Notes: generated by a model from the sequence alone, not told the origin. A stretch of 64,000 nucleotides of DNA from JBBRZM01 sp963813635 (GCA_963813635.1 CAWEZO010000011.1:186001-250000), one strand, 5' to 3'. Shown: positions 19,585-28,967, numbered from the stretch's first letter. Translations and numbers: made by a program.

Positions 19585-21450
19585 ATGACGCGAGTCGCCG
19601 ACGTCTTTTCCAACCGCTACGAGGTCGTCCGCCATCTCGCCCGCGGCGGGATGGCGGAGGTGTATCTGGCCCGCGATCAACTCCTCGATCGTCGGGTCGC
19701 GGTGAAGGTGCTGTTCCCAGAATTCGCGATTGATCCCACGTTTGTGGAGCGGTTCCGGCGCGAGGCCCAGTCGGCGGCAAACCTCAACCACCCCGGCATC
19801 GTCGCGATCTACGACTGGGGCCAGGAGCGCGGCACGTACTTCATCGTCATGGAGTACGTCGAAGGCAAGAGCCTGCGCGACATGATCCGGGAGCAGACTT
19901 CCCTTCCGGAGCGACAGGCGGCCGAGATCGGTGCCGAGATCGCCGGGGCGCTCGCGTATGCACACCGCAACGGTGTCGTGCACCGCGACATCAAACCCGG
20001 CAACGTGATGATCACGCCATCAGGTCAGGTGAAGGTCACCGATCTGGGCATCGCGCATTCGAGCGCCGCCGAGGCGCTCACCCAGACGGGCGCGGTGATG
20101 GGCACCGCCACCTACTTCTCCCCCGAGCAGGCGCAAGGGCTGCCGGTCGACGGCCGATCCGACGTCTACTCACTCGGGATCGTCCTGTACGAGATGGTCA
20201 CCGGTGCCGTGCCGTTCACCGGTGACAGCCCGGTCGCGGTCGCGTACAAGCACGTGCGCGAAGCGCCCGTGCCCGCATCGCAGCGCATGCCCGGGCTCTC
20301 GCCCGACTTGGTGAGGATCATCGAGACCGCGATGGCCAAAGATCTCGACGCGCGCTACCAATCAGCCGACGACCTGCGCGCCGATCTTCTGCGGTTCGTA
20401 AGCGGCCAGCCACCCGTGGGCGTGCCGCTCACCGCCGCCATCACGGAGATCCCCACCGCGGGCGCGCAGTCGACGATCGCGATGGCGCCCGTCGAGGCCC
20501 CGACGACGGCCGACACCTATGCGCCGGTAAAGCGCCGCGCCGGCCCGATCATCGCGGTCATCGTCGGTGTCCTGCTGCTCGGGGGGCTGATCGCCCTCCT
20601 GCTGCTCGGCGGTGGCGACAAGACAGGCGGTGGCGGTGGCCCTGTTGCACAGATCGCGGTTCCCAACGTGGTCGGTCAGCCGTTCAACCTCGCGAAGCTC
20701 GCGCTCGAAAAGGCCGGCCTGAAAGTCGCACGCCAGGAGCAGGACAGCGCGAGGCCCGCCGACGAGGTGCTCGCCCAGGCGCCCAAAGCGGGCGCCAAGC
20801 TCAAGAAGGGCGACACCGTGACGCTCACCGTCAGCGCGACGACCATCGCCGTTCCCAATGTCATCAACCTGCAGTTCGACGAGGCGCGGGCTCAACTCGT
20901 CAGCGCCGGCTTCGTGGTGCAGAAGGTCGAGGCAGCCAGTGACCAGCCGGTGGGCACGGTCATCAGAACGGTGCCCCAGGCCAACGCCAAAGCACCGAAG
21001 GGATCGACGGTCGTCGTCACGGTCGCCGCGGTCGGAGATGTCGCCGTGCCCGACGTGACCGGGCAGCCCTCCGACACGGCCGCGGCGAAGCTCGGTCAGG
21101 CGGGTTTCCAGGTGAACACCACCCAGGAGGCGAACAACGACGTGCCGTCCGGCCGCGTGATTCGCACCGACCCGGCTGCAGGCGCGATGGCGCCGAAGGG
21201 AAGCAGCGTGACGCAGGTCGTGTCGACCGGCCCGGCACAAGTTGCTGTGCCCGCCGTGACCGGCCAGCTACAGGCCGCCGCGACCAGCACGTTGTCGGCC
21301 GCCGGCTTCCAGGTGACTGTCGTCATGAGCCCGTCGAGTGTGGCCAACAACGGCAAGGTGACCAACCAGTCGCCGGCAGCCGGCACCCCGGCGGCGAAGG
21401 GCTCGACCGTCACGATCACGGTGGGCTCCGGCGTGACCCCCACCACGTAA
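19585..21450 (+). CDS. pknB: PASTA-domain Ser/Thr protein kinase
   Basis: Transmembrane kinase that senses peptidoglycan or lipid II and controls growth and division. The 621 residues hold a kinase domain (1-275) with ARGGMAEVYLA, VAVKVLF (Lys for ATP), HRDIKPGNVMI (catalytic loop), a magnesium motif reading TDLG in place of the usual DFG, and YFSPEQAQG. After a juxtamembrane linker with Thr-rich patches comes one helix (IIAVIVGVLLLGGLIALLLL, near 320-340), then four extracellular PASTA repeats beginning IAVPNVVGQPF, IAVPNVINLQF, VAVPDVTGQPS and VAVPAVTGQLQ. It is the only such kinase in the cluster; mycobacteria carry pknA as well. Confidence 0.96.
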   Translation: MTRVADVFSNRYEVVRHLARGGMAEVYLARDQLLDRRVAVKVLFPEFAIDPTFVERFRREAQSAANLNHPGIVAIYDWGQERGTYFIVMEYVEGKSLRDMIREQTSLPERQAAEIGAEIAGALAYAHRNGVVHRDIKPGNVMITPSGQVKVTDLGIAHSSAAEALTQTGAVMGTATYFSPEQAQGLPVDGRSDVYSLGIVLYEMVTGAVPFTGDSPVAVAYKHVREAPVPASQRMPGLSPDLVRIIETAMAKDLDARYQSADDLRADLLRFVSGQPPVGVPLTAAITEIPTAGAQSTIAMAPVEAPTTADTYAPVKRRAGPIIAVIVGVLLLGGLIALLLLGGGDKTGGGGGPVAQIAVPNVVGQPFNLAKLALEKAGLKVARQEQDSARPADEVLAQAPKAGAKLKKGDTVTLTVSATTIAVPNVINLQFDEARAQLVSAGFVVQKVEAASDQPVGTVIRTVPQANAKAPKGSTVVVTVAAVGDVAVPDVTGQPSDTAAAKLGQAGFQVNTTQEANNDVPSGRVIRTDPAAGAMAPKGSSVTQVVSTGPAQVAVPAVTGQLQAAATSTLSAAGFQVTVVMSPSSVANNGKVTNQSPAAGTPAAKGSTVTITVGSGVTPTT

Positions 21451-22242
21451 GTGTCCGCGTTGCCGGCCTGGTACGAGGTCAATGGCCGCCACGCGCTGCC
21501 GTGGCGCGCGACGCGAGATCGCTGGGCCGTGCTCGTGTCGGAGGTGATGCTCCACCAGACGCAGGTACCAAGGGTCGCGACCGCGTGGCCCGAGCTCATC
21601 GCCCGGTTCCCGACCCCCGACGCGATGGCCGATGCCGGGCCTGCTGCCGTGATCACCGCATGGGGCCGGCTCGGCTATCCGCGGCGCGCGCGTCGACTGT
21701 GGGAATCGGCGGTGGAGATCACCGCGAACGGCTGGCCGCACGACTTGACGGCATTACCGGGTGTCGGGCGCTACACGGCCGCCGCCGTAGCGGTGCAAGT
21801 CGACGACGCCGACGAAGCTGCGGTCGAGGTCAACGTCCGCCGCGTGGTGGAACGGGTGGTGGGCCATCGTCTCAGCCCGCGCGAAGCCGAGGCGGCGGCG
21901 CTGACGGTCGGGCGTCCCTTGCGCGGGCGCGATCGTCTGCTCGCGCTCATGGATGTCGGTGCGCAGCTGTGCCGGGCCCGCGCACCTCGGTGCCACGAGT
22001 GCCCGTTGCGGCGCGACTGCGTGGCGCGGGGGCCGCTGGCGGACGAACGGCGGTCGCGGCGAACGGCGTTCGAGGGCTCGTTCCGTCAGCGTCGCGGACG
22101 CGTGCTCGCCGTGTTGCGCGGCGGGCCGGCCGAGATTGCCGCGCTCGACGACAACGCGCTCGCTTCGCTCGTCAGTGACGGGCTGGCGGAGATCGACGAG
22201 CAGCGCGGCGTCGCGCACCTTCCGCAGCTGTCACACGCGTGA
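21451..22242 (+). CDS. mutY: A/G-specific adenine glycosylase (MutY-like, HhH-GPD, 4Fe-4S)
   Basis: Base-excision repair enzyme that removes adenine mispaired with 8-oxoguanine. The 263 residues carry the N-terminal RHALPWR motif, VSEVMLHQTQVPRV, the helix-hairpin-helix ALPGVGRYTAAAVAV, and the iron-sulfur motif CRARAPRCHECPLRRDC near residue 173. The C-terminal NUDIX-like 8-oxoG recognition domain of long MutY proteins is absent, as in several actinobacteria. GTG 21451 abuts the pknB TAA, so it may be the last gene of that operon. Its stop overlaps the convergent trpG by 12 bases. Confidence 0.88.
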   Translation: MSALPAWYEVNGRHALPWRATRDRWAVLVSEVMLHQTQVPRVATAWPELIARFPTPDAMADAGPAAVITAWGRLGYPRRARRLWESAVEITANGWPHDLTALPGVGRYTAAAVAVQVDDADEAAVEVNVRRVVERVVGHRLSPREAEAAALTVGRPLRGRDRLLALMDVGAQLCRARAPRCHECPLRRDCVARGPLADERRSRRTAFEGSFRQRRGRVLAVLRGGPAEIAALDDNALASLVSDGLAEIDEQRGVAHLPQLSHA

Positions 22243-22815
22243 TCCTGCCCCGCTGAGGAAGTTTCGCAACAGGGTGTGACCCGAGTCGGTGAGGATCGAC
22301 TCGGGGTGGAACTGCACCCCTTCGATCGGCAGGTCGCGGTGACGGAGGCCCATCACGAGGCCGTCGCTCGTCTCGGCCGTGATCGTAAGGACCTCGGGCA
22401 CGCTGGACCGCGTCACGATCAGCGAGTGGTAGCGGGTGGCGGTGATCGGCGAAGCCACTCCCGCGAACACGCCTTTTTCGTCGTGGATGATCTCCGACGT
22501 CTTGCCGTGCATCACCTCGGGAGCACGGTCGACCGACCCGCCGAAGAGCGCTCCGATGCATTGGTGCCCGAGACACACACCGAGCACCGGTACGTCATGG
22601 TGACCGAACCAGTCGATGGCGTCGTTGCTGATCCCTGCGTGCTCGGGACGGCCCGGGCCCGGAGAGATGAGCACCGCGTCGGGTTGGAGTGCTCGGAGGT
22701 CGTCGAGCGTCGCCGCATCGTGGCGCAGCACGACCGGCTCCGCGCCGAGCTCACCGAGGTACTGCACAAGGTTGTAGACGAACGAGTCGTAGTTGTCGAT
22801 CACGAGCACACGCAC
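22231..22815 (-). CDS. trpG: anthranilate/aminodeoxychorismate synthase glutamine amidotransferase subunit
   Basis: Class I glutamine amidotransferase releasing ammonia for anthranilate or para-aminobenzoate synthesis. The 194 residues run from VRVLVIDNYDSFVYNL, through ISPGPGRPEHAG, the nucleophile loop VLGVCLGHQCIG (Cys near residue 79), to EGVQFHPESILT with the His and Glu of the triad. GTG 22815 is chosen because the family begins exactly at this motif. It is placed beside crgA and pknB as in Mycobacterium. TrpG and PabA roles cannot be separated by sequence here. Confidence 0.92.
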   Translation of the reverse strand: MRVLVIDNYDSFVYNLVQYLGELGAEPVVLRHDAATLDDLRALQPDAVLISPGPGRPEHAGISNDAIDWFGHHDVPVLGVCLGHQCIGALFGGSVDRAPEVMHGKTSEIIHDEKGVFAGVASPITATRYHSLIVTRSSVPEVLTITAETSDGLVMGLRHRDLPIEGVQFHPESILTDSGHTLLRNFLSGAGSRV

Positions 22816-22886
22816 CGCGGCGACGCTAATGCGGTGATGCGGTCGGGCCCGCAGCCATTCATTCGGAGCCGCAGTATCCTCAGGCC

Positions 22887-23117
22887 GTGCCCCAATCGAA
22901 GAGCAAGCGGTCGCGCGACACGCCGCCACCGCCCAAGAAGGCGCCGTCGAGCCCGCTCTGGGTACCGGTGACGATGTTCACGATGATGCTCACGGGGGTC
23001 GCGGTCGTGATCTGCAACTACCTCGGCCTGCTCCCCAACGGCGCGAGCAACAACTACCTCTTCGTGGGCCTCGGTCTGCTCGTCGGCGGGTTCGTCATGT
23101 CGACGCAGTACCGCTAA
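22887..23117 (+). CDS. crgA: cell division protein CrgA
   Basis: Small (76-residue) inner-membrane protein of the actinobacterial divisome, which in mycobacteria binds FtsZ, FtsQ, FtsI and wall-synthesis proteins. A charged, proline-rich start is followed by two membrane helices (VPVTMFTMMLTGVAVVICNYLG and NYLFVGLGLLVGGFVM) and the short ending STQYR. GTG 22887, diverging from trpG by 71 bases. This family is largely restricted to Actinobacteria and supports the taxonomic call. Confidence 0.93.
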   Translation: MPQSKSKRSRDTPPPPKKAPSSPLWVPVTMFTMMLTGVAVVICNYLGLLPNGASNNYLFVGLGLLVGGFVMSTQYR

Positions 23118-23174
23118 GGCCGGACTGCGTCCCTCGCGCCCTTTTGGCGGTTCGTCTGAATGCCAGCAGTGTAA

Positions 23175-23206
23175 CTTCCCACAGCTTTGTCCCCAGCCTG
23201 TGGAAG
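23175..23206. terminator. hairpin between convergent crgA and zinc-ribbon gene
   Basis: CTTCCCACAG at 23175-23184 pairs with CTGTGGAAG at 23198-23206 apart from one bulged C, around a 13-base loop. It lies in the 114-base gap between the two convergent genes, so a shared terminator is likely. No T tract follows on either side. Confidence 0.5.
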
Positions 23207-23231
23207 ACCGCTTTGCTGCAGGCCACAGCGC

Positions 23232-23501
23232 TCACCGGCCCGCTGAATCGGCGTCCTCGACCTTGACCATGTCTTCGCGGCAGTGCCGTGGAGGCTCGGG
23301 GTCGTCGTCTTGCGCAGCGGTCATCACGACCTCGGCCCCGCACACCACGCAGCGGAACCGCAAGTCGAGGGGCCGCACGTTGGCAGGGTCGGGCTCAGGT
23401 TCGGGGTCGACCTTGAGCTTGCGGATCATCGCCGCGCCGATCAGGTAGATCAGGAGCGCGGCGACGAGGGCGATCCCGCAGCGGAGGACGAAACCAAGCA
23501 T
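23232..23501 (-). CDS. small membrane protein with cytoplasmic zinc-ribbon-like motif
   Basis: An 89-residue protein of unknown function. ATG 23501 starts directly at one membrane helix (FVLRCGIALVAALLIYLIGAAMI). An acidic proline-rich linker and a compact domain with CVVCG and a later single Cys (HCREDM) follow, suggesting metal binding. A longer in-frame start at 23573 overlaps the thiolase end and adds an unlike N-terminus. The gene follows the thiolase in the same direction with a 28-base gap, so it may share its transcript. Confidence 0.7.
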   Translation of the reverse strand: MLGFVLRCGIALVAALLIYLIGAAMIRKLKVDPEPEPDPANVRPLDLRFRCVVCGAEVVMTAAQDDDPEPPRHCREDMVKVEDADSAGR

Positions 23502-23529
23502 GCCACCACCGTAGGCGCGGGCGATTTGG

Positions 23530-24691
23530 TCAGCCCAGGCGCTCGATGATCGCGCCGTTGGCCATCCCGCCACCCTCGCACATCGTCTGAAGGCCCCACC
23601 GACCCCCGCTGCGCTCGAGCTCGTTGAGCAAGGTCGCCATCAGTCGTGCGCCCGAGCAACCGAGCGGGTGGCCGATTGCAATGGCACCGCCGTTGACATT
23701 GACCTTGCCCATGTCGGGATGGTGTTCCTTCTCCCACGCGAGCACGACCGGGGCGAACGCCTCGTTGATCTCGATCAGATCCATCTGGTCGAGCGTCATC
23801 TTCGCCCGCTCGAGCACCTTGGTCGTGGCCGGGATCGGTCCGGTGAGCATGAGCACCGGGTCGACACCGGCAAGCGAGAACGCGTGGAAGCGGGCACGCG
23901 GTCGCAACCCCAGCTCCTTCGCCTTCTCCTCGCTCATCACCAATACGGCGGCGGCACCGTCGCTGATCTGCGACGAGTTGGCCGCCGTGATCACGCCGTC
24001 GGTCTTGAACGCGGGCTTCAGCGCGGCGAGCTTCTCGACCGACGTGTCGGGTCGAAATCCCTCGTCGCGCGCAAAGAGCTCGGTGGCGCCTTCCTCGGTG
24101 GTCACGCTGATCGGCACGATCTCGTTGTCGAAGCGACCTTCCTCGGTCGCGCGCCGCTGCCCGCAAATGCGACTCGACCGAGAACGCGTCGTTGTCATCT
24201 CGCGAGATGTTCCACTTCTCCGAGATCAACTCGGCGGAGATGCCCTGGGGCACGAGATGCGGATACCGCTCGGTCAGTTTGGGGCTGAACGGGTTACTGC
24301 CGGGCGTTACCGACGCTCCCATCGGCACCCGCGTCATGTTCTCGACGCCGGCGGCGATGACGATGTCGCACGCCCCCGCCATCACAGCTTGCGCGGCGAA
24401 GTGCGCTGCCTGCTGCGACGAGCCGCACTGACGATCAATCGTGGTGCCCGCCACGGTGTCGGGGAAGCCCGCGGCGAGCGCGGCGTTGCGGCCGACGTTG
24501 ATCGACTGGTCGCCCACTTGCATGACGCAGCCCATGATCACGTCGTCGACCAGCGCCGGGTCGAGCCCGTTTCGCTCCACGATCGCGGCCAGCGTGTGCG
24601 CGGCGAGGTCGACCGGGTGGGCGTCCTTCAGCTTGCCGTTGCGGCGTCCGAGGGGTGTGCGGACCGCGTCGACGATGACAGCCGTTGGCAT
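23530..24691 (-). CDS. acetyl-CoA C-acyltransferase (thiolase), one apparent frameshift
   Basis: Cleaves or forms 3-ketoacyl-CoA in fatty acid metabolism. From ATG 24691 the N-terminus reads AVIVDAVRTPLGRRNGKL, then the nucleophilic Cys in DRQCGSSQQAA near residue 89. The frame breaks at 24154-24155 (sense CAGCGGCGCGCGACC); removing one base gives His-Leu-Arg-Ala-Ala-Arg-Ala-Thr-Glu-Glu. The second half has NEAFAPVVLAW, GGAIAIGHPLGCSGARL with the catalytic His, and CEGGGMANGAI with the second Cys. About 387 residues, the normal family length. It diverges from the thioesterase/dehydrogenase fusion, which serves the same pathway. Confidence 0.92.
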
Positions 24692-24783
24692 CAGTGCCTC
24701 CTGCAAGGGGATGGTCACGAACGTGACCGCCGACCACCTTCTCGTGCCGGGGTGTCGACGGTCCAACCAGAGCGGCTCCCGAC

Positions 24784-26076
24784 ATGTTCCGGGCGTCAGA
24801 TATGGTCCCGGCCGTGCGCAACCTTGACCGATCTCTCGGCGATGGCGGCATGCCGTTGCTCGGATCGCTCGGCGTGTCGTTCGACTCCTACGGCGACGGC
24901 TGGGCGATCGCGAAGTGGGTGCCCACCGAGCTCGCGTGCAATCCATTGGGCGGCGTCCACGGCGGCGTCATCGCAACGGTCCTCGACGCGGCCATGAACT
25001 TTGCGGTCACCGCGGCCCTGGAGTCGGGCGACCGCACCTCGACGCTCGAGATGAAGTCGTCGACGATGCGTCCTGCAGAAAAGGGCGAGGCTCTCACTGT
25101 CCGCGGCGACGTCGTGCGTCTTGCGCGTCAGATCGCGTACGCCGAAGCAAGCGTGCTCAATACCGACGACGCGCTCGTCGCCGCGGGGTACCGCGACCTT
25201 CATGGTGCGTCGAAAGCAGCCCGAGGAGTGAGCGCGACCAAGGTGACCGTCGTCGGTGGCGGGATCATGGGCGCAGGCATCGCGTTCGTGGCCCTGAGTA
25301 CCGGGTGCGACGTCACCATCGTCGAAGCCAACGAGGAGCTGCTCGAAGCGGCGCGCGGGCGCATCGATCGATACGCGTCGCAAGCCCGCAAGCGCGCCGG
25401 GGAGGTCGTCCTCGGCACGTTCCGGCTCGAGACCGACCTTGCCGGCGCCGCCGCCGGTGCCGAGATCGTCATCGAGGCGGTATCGGAGGACCTGGCCGTC
25501 AAGCGTGCGGTCTTCGCGACCATCGGCGCTGCAGCGCCGCGCGGTGCTGTGCTCGCATCCAATACGAGCGGCTTGCCGATCCGCGAGCTCGCGGAGGCGG
25601 CCGGACGGCCGGAGGACACTGTCGGGCTGCACTTCTTCAATCCGGTGCCGCTGATGGGCCTCGTCGAGGTCGTGCGCACACCCGCCACGAGCACGGCGAG
25701 CCTTGATCGCGCCCTCGCGTTCTGCGCGAGCCTCGGCAAGGAGACGGTGCAGGTGCTCGACTCCCCGGGGTTCGTCACGACGCGCCTCGGCACCTTGCTC
25801 ATGTGCGAAGCGGTTCGCGCGCTCGAGGCCGGGGTCGTGTCGGCTCCCGACATCGATACTGCGATGCGGCTCGGATACAACCATCCGATGGGCCCGCTGG
25901 AGCTGGCTGATCGGGTCGGCCTCGACACCCTTCTGTCGATCCTCGACGACCTCGTGGAGACGTTCGGCGAACGGTTCGAGGCTCCGGCCCTCCTGCGCAC
26001 GATGGTGGCCGACGGCAGGATCGGCCGAAAGAGCGGCCGCGGGTTCTACGACTACGACGCCGCGCCGGGCGCCTGA
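24784..26076 (+). CDS. fused PaaI-type thioesterase - 3-hydroxyacyl-CoA dehydrogenase
   Basis: Residues about 10-145 form a hotdog thioesterase domain (NPLGGVHGGVIATVLDAAMNFAV, the active-site helix). Residues 150-430 form a 3-hydroxybutyryl-CoA dehydrogenase: Rossmann VVGGGIMGAGIA, the catalytic His in GLHFFNPVPLMGLVEVV, GFVTTRLGTLLM, and NHPMGPLELAD. The two domains are joined in one frame by ASKAARG. A ribosome-binding-like GAGGA and GTG at the junction (near 25230) look like the start of a once separate gene, so this is either a true fusion or two genes merged by a small sequence error. Starts at 24802 or 24814 are also possible. Diverges from the thiolase. Confidence 0.82.
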   Translation: MFRASDMVPAVRNLDRSLGDGGMPLLGSLGVSFDSYGDGWAIAKWVPTELACNPLGGVHGGVIATVLDAAMNFAVTAALESGDRTSTLEMKSSTMRPAEKGEALTVRGDVVRLARQIAYAEASVLNTDDALVAAGYRDLHGASKAARGVSATKVTVVGGGIMGAGIAFVALSTGCDVTIVEANEELLEAARGRIDRYASQARKRAGEVVLGTFRLETDLAGAAAGAEIVIEAVSEDLAVKRAVFATIGAAAPRGAVLASNTSGLPIRELAEAAGRPEDTVGLHFFNPVPLMGLVEVVRTPATSTASLDRALAFCASLGKETVQVLDSPGFVTTRLGTLLMCEAVRALEAGVVSAPDIDTAMRLGYNHPMGPLELADRVGLDTLLSILDDLVETFGERFEAPALLRTMVADGRIGRKSGRGFYDYDAAPGA

Positions 26077-26079
26077 CGA

Positions 26080-27954
26080 TTACGACGCGGCGCGGGCCGT
26101 GCCGTCGGCGAGATCCGTTGCCGAGGCCGTGGGCATGGTGAACGAAAACGTGGAACCTTCACCGAGCGTGCTCTCGCACCACACTCGACCCCCGTGCAGC
26201 TCGGCGAACCGGCGCGCGATCGCAAGACCGATGCCGGTGCCGCGTCGCGACAGCGCGTGATCCGCCGACTGGTAGAAGCGCTCGAAGATGTGCTCCTGCT
26301 CTTCAGCTGAGATACCGACGCCCTCATCGGTGACCGAGACGGTCACCTCGTCGTCGTCGGCACATGCCGAGATCGTCACGCAGCTGTCGGCGGGCGAAAA
26401 CTTGACCGTGTTCGTGAGGAGATTGACGAGCACGTGGCCGAACGCGTCGGGATCCGCGACGACGATGATCTCCTGCGGTACGTGGACGTCGACGTGGTGC
26501 TTCGAGAGCACGGGCGCAAGATCCTCGAGCACGGCGTCCACCGCGTCGTCGAGTGCCAGCAGCCGCGGGTGCAGCTCGACGCGGTCGGCATCGATCCGGG
26601 AGAAGTCGAGCAGCTGGCTCACGAGCCGCGCGAGCTCATCTGCATTCCCAGAGGCACGGTGGAGCAGATTCTTGCGCCGCTCCTCGGGGAGCCGGTCCCA
26701 GTGAAGCAGCACGGTGTCGACGAATCCCTTGACGGCGGTGAGCGGCGTGCGCAACTCGTGCGACACCATCGCGAGGAACTCGGTCTTGAGCCGGTCGGCT
26801 TCCGCGAGTTGCGCCGCGCCGGCACGTTCGTGCTCGTAGGCCTGGGCGCGCACGATCACGAGTGAAGCTTGTTCGGCGTAGGCCTTCAGGAGCACGAGCT
26901 CGTCACCTTCGAGCCCGCCGGACCAGGTGAAGCAGGCGTTGAGCACACCGATCACGTCGCCGCCGATCCCGAGCGGCACCGCGACGAGCGACTTGAAACC
27001 GAAATCCTGCATCGGCCGCGACCAGGTGCGCGACCACTCGGGGAAGCGAGCGTCATGCGCGATGTCGGGCACCACAACCGTCTCGTACGACTTCACCACG
27101 CGCGCCAACGGGCTTTCATCACCTGACTCCAGGAGTTGGCGGGTGTACTCGGCCACTTGTTCAACCTCCCAGTTCCCCGTGACTTCGCTCGGCGCGGCCA
27201 GCACGAGATGGTCACCTTGCACGAGCAGCACACCGCTCGATGCGCCGATCGCGTCATCGAGCGAGTCAACAATCGAGTCGAGCGTCGCGGCAAGGTCGGG
27301 CGTAGCCGTGACCGAGCGCATCGCCTCGTGCAGGCGCGCGAGTCCTGCGGCAGTGCGTCGTCGCTCACGCGTCAAGGCATCGATGACTCCGGCAAGGCAC
27401 ACGAGCAGGATCGCGAACATCACCAACGTGAAGGTTCCGAGGCGATTCTCGGCGGGCGCGAGTGCGTCAGCAATAAATGCGCAAGGAATTGCGGCGATCG
27501 CGATCCAGAACCCGAGCGCGAACCCGGCGACACACGTGTAGAACGTCACTCCGAGGATGTACGTGAAAAGCCCCGTATTCATGACGTCCGGCAGCGCCAC
27601 CATGACGGCGAACACGGCGAGCACGCCGAACAGGGGCGTCAGCATGTGCGCCGGCATCTGTGGGTACCAGCGGGGCAGCGCCTCGATGAGCGTGACCGTC
27701 GCAAGAAAGGCGATGACCACCGCGCTCAACACAAGTCGGTCCGAGAGCGGCAGACCCGGCGTGAAGGGAACGATCGCAGCGATGGAAAGGCCGATGATCA
27801 AGCGCACCCGTTGCGCCTTGCGGAGAACGATCGCTTGGCCGGGAGCCCTCAGATCCGTTGGAATCAGCAACTGGCGCCAGCGTGCGCGACCTCTCCCGGC
27901 GCCGTTGCCTGTTCGACCCCGGCGCTCCTGGTCTACGTTTGGCGTTTCCACCAC
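26080..27954 (-). CDS. membrane sensor histidine kinase with GAF domain
   Basis: A 624-residue two-component kinase. Order: about six membrane helices (residues 45-200), a GAF domain (about 215-370), a HisKA dimerisation helix with FLAMVSHELRTPLTAVKGF carrying the phospho-acceptor His near residue 400, and a HATPase domain with NLLTNTVKFSP, VTDEGVGIS and GTGIGLAIARR. No response regulator is encoded next to it, so its partner must be elsewhere. GTG 27954 follows a long gap; the stop nearly abuts the convergent fusion gene. Confidence 0.92.
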   Translation of the reverse strand: MVETPNVDQERRGRTGNGAGRGRARWRQLLIPTDLRAPGQAIVLRKAQRVRLIIGLSIAAIVPFTPGLPLSDRLVLSAVVIAFLATVTLIEALPRWYPQMPAHMLTPLFGVLAVFAVMVALPDVMNTGLFTYILGVTFYTCVAGFALGFWIAIAAIPCAFIADALAPAENRLGTFTLVMFAILLVCLAGVIDALTRERRRTAAGLARLHEAMRSVTATPDLAATLDSIVDSLDDAIGASSGVLLVQGDHLVLAAPSEVTGNWEVEQVAEYTRQLLESGDESPLARVVKSYETVVVPDIAHDARFPEWSRTWSRPMQDFGFKSLVAVPLGIGGDVIGVLNACFTWSGGLEGDELVLLKAYAEQASLVIVRAQAYEHERAGAAQLAEADRLKTEFLAMVSHELRTPLTAVKGFVDTVLLHWDRLPEERRKNLLHRASGNADELARLVSQLLDFSRIDADRVELHPRLLALDDAVDAVLEDLAPVLSKHHVDVHVPQEIIVVADPDAFGHVLVNLLTNTVKFSPADSCVTISACADDDEVTVSVTDEGVGISAEEQEHIFERFYQSADHALSRRGTGIGLAIARRFAELHGGRVWCESTLGEGSTFSFTMPTASATDLADGTARAAS

Positions 27955-28145
27955 GATGCTCCAGCCTCCGGCGGTCCGACCATGCTCTCACGTAGCGAAA
28001 TCGTATGATCACGCCCAGTGCCCGCTTGCTTGCTGTCTCTATGGTCGGACGGGCGAATGCCCCAGGCAATGGCCCAACCCGGCGTTTCATCCAGGCGCCT
28101 GACTAGTCACTGGCCGCGTTGCGTGCCACCCCCCCCCGGACCGTC

Positions 28146-28967
28146 GTGAACGGTAGCGACAACATCTCGGGGCCCGAACCCCGCAGCAAGCGCCTCCGCG
28201 GCGGCTGGCTGCTCGAGGTTGCCGGGTTCGCGGCCCTGTACTTCCTGTACGACCGCGCTCGCGATGCGGTCGCGGGTTCGGGACGAGTCGCCCTCGACAA
28301 CGCGAAGGATCTCGTCACGGTCGAGCGATGGCTCTGGCTGTACCACGAGCGGACGATGCAACGTTGGGTGTTGCCGCATCACTGGCTCGTCTCGTTCTGG
28401 AACATCTATTACGGCACGATCCATTTCGTCATGCCGGTCGTCGCGCTGGCCTGGCTGTACCACAAGTTTCCGAGGCGATACGTCGTGTGGCGCAACACGC
28501 TCCTGTGGATGCTCGGCATCGGCCTCGTGTGCTTCTGGCTGTATCCGCTCATGCCACCCCGGCTGATGCCACATCAGTACGGCTTCGTCGATACGCCGTC
28601 GAAGTTCTTCAACTTCGGACCGCAGGTGCCGGTGCACTTCCGTCCCGACAACACACCCGATGCGCGTTCGCTCAAAGAGTTCGGCAACCTCTTTGCGGCG
28701 ATGCCGAGCTTGCATGTCGGGTGGTCGACCTTCTGCGCGGTGTCGCTGTTCCCGATCATCCGGCGGCGCTGGATTCGTGTGTTGCTGGTTGCGTATCCCT
28801 GCACCGTGATCTTCGGGATCGTCGTCACCGGCAATCACTGGATCCTCGACGCGGTCGGTGGATGGATCGTGCTGGCCGCCGGCTGGTTCATCGCAACCAG
28901 GCTCGGGGCGTGGCACCAACGCCGGGCGCGGGCCCCGGACGAACCGGTCAGCACTCCCGCGGGCTGA
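28146..28967 (+). CDS. PAP2-superfamily membrane protein (inositol phosphorylceramide synthase-like)
   Basis: An integral membrane protein of about 273 residues with some six helices and the split phosphatase/transferase signature of the AUR1-like branch: AMPSLHVGWSTF near residue 190 and GNHWILDAVGG near residue 233, whose His and Asp are catalytic. In this family the enzyme moves or removes a lipid-linked phosphate group; the substrate here is unknown. GTG 28146 was preferred over TTG 28119, which would place a run of nine C bases (28129-28137) inside the gene. Neither has a clear ribosome-binding site. Confidence 0.82.
   Translation: MNGSDNISGPEPRSKRLRGGWLLEVAGFAALYFLYDRARDAVAGSGRVALDNAKDLVTVERWLWLYHERTMQRWVLPHHWLVSFWNIYYGTIHFVMPVVALAWLYHKFPRRYVVWRNTLLWMLGIGLVCFWLYPLMPPRLMPHQYGFVDTPSKFFNFGPQVPVHFRPDNTPDARSLKEFGNLFAAMPSLHVGWSTFCAVSLFPIIRRRWIRVLLVAYPCTVIFGIVVTGNHWILDAVGGWIVLAAGWFIATRLGAWHQRRARAPDEPVSTPAG

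Noticed and set aside
17424..19613. 729-codon open frame on the minus strand
   Set aside because: It is the mirror of rodA/pbpA in very GC-rich DNA. Its translation is low-complexity Arg/Ala/Gly with no domain, while the + strand encodes complete known enzymes.
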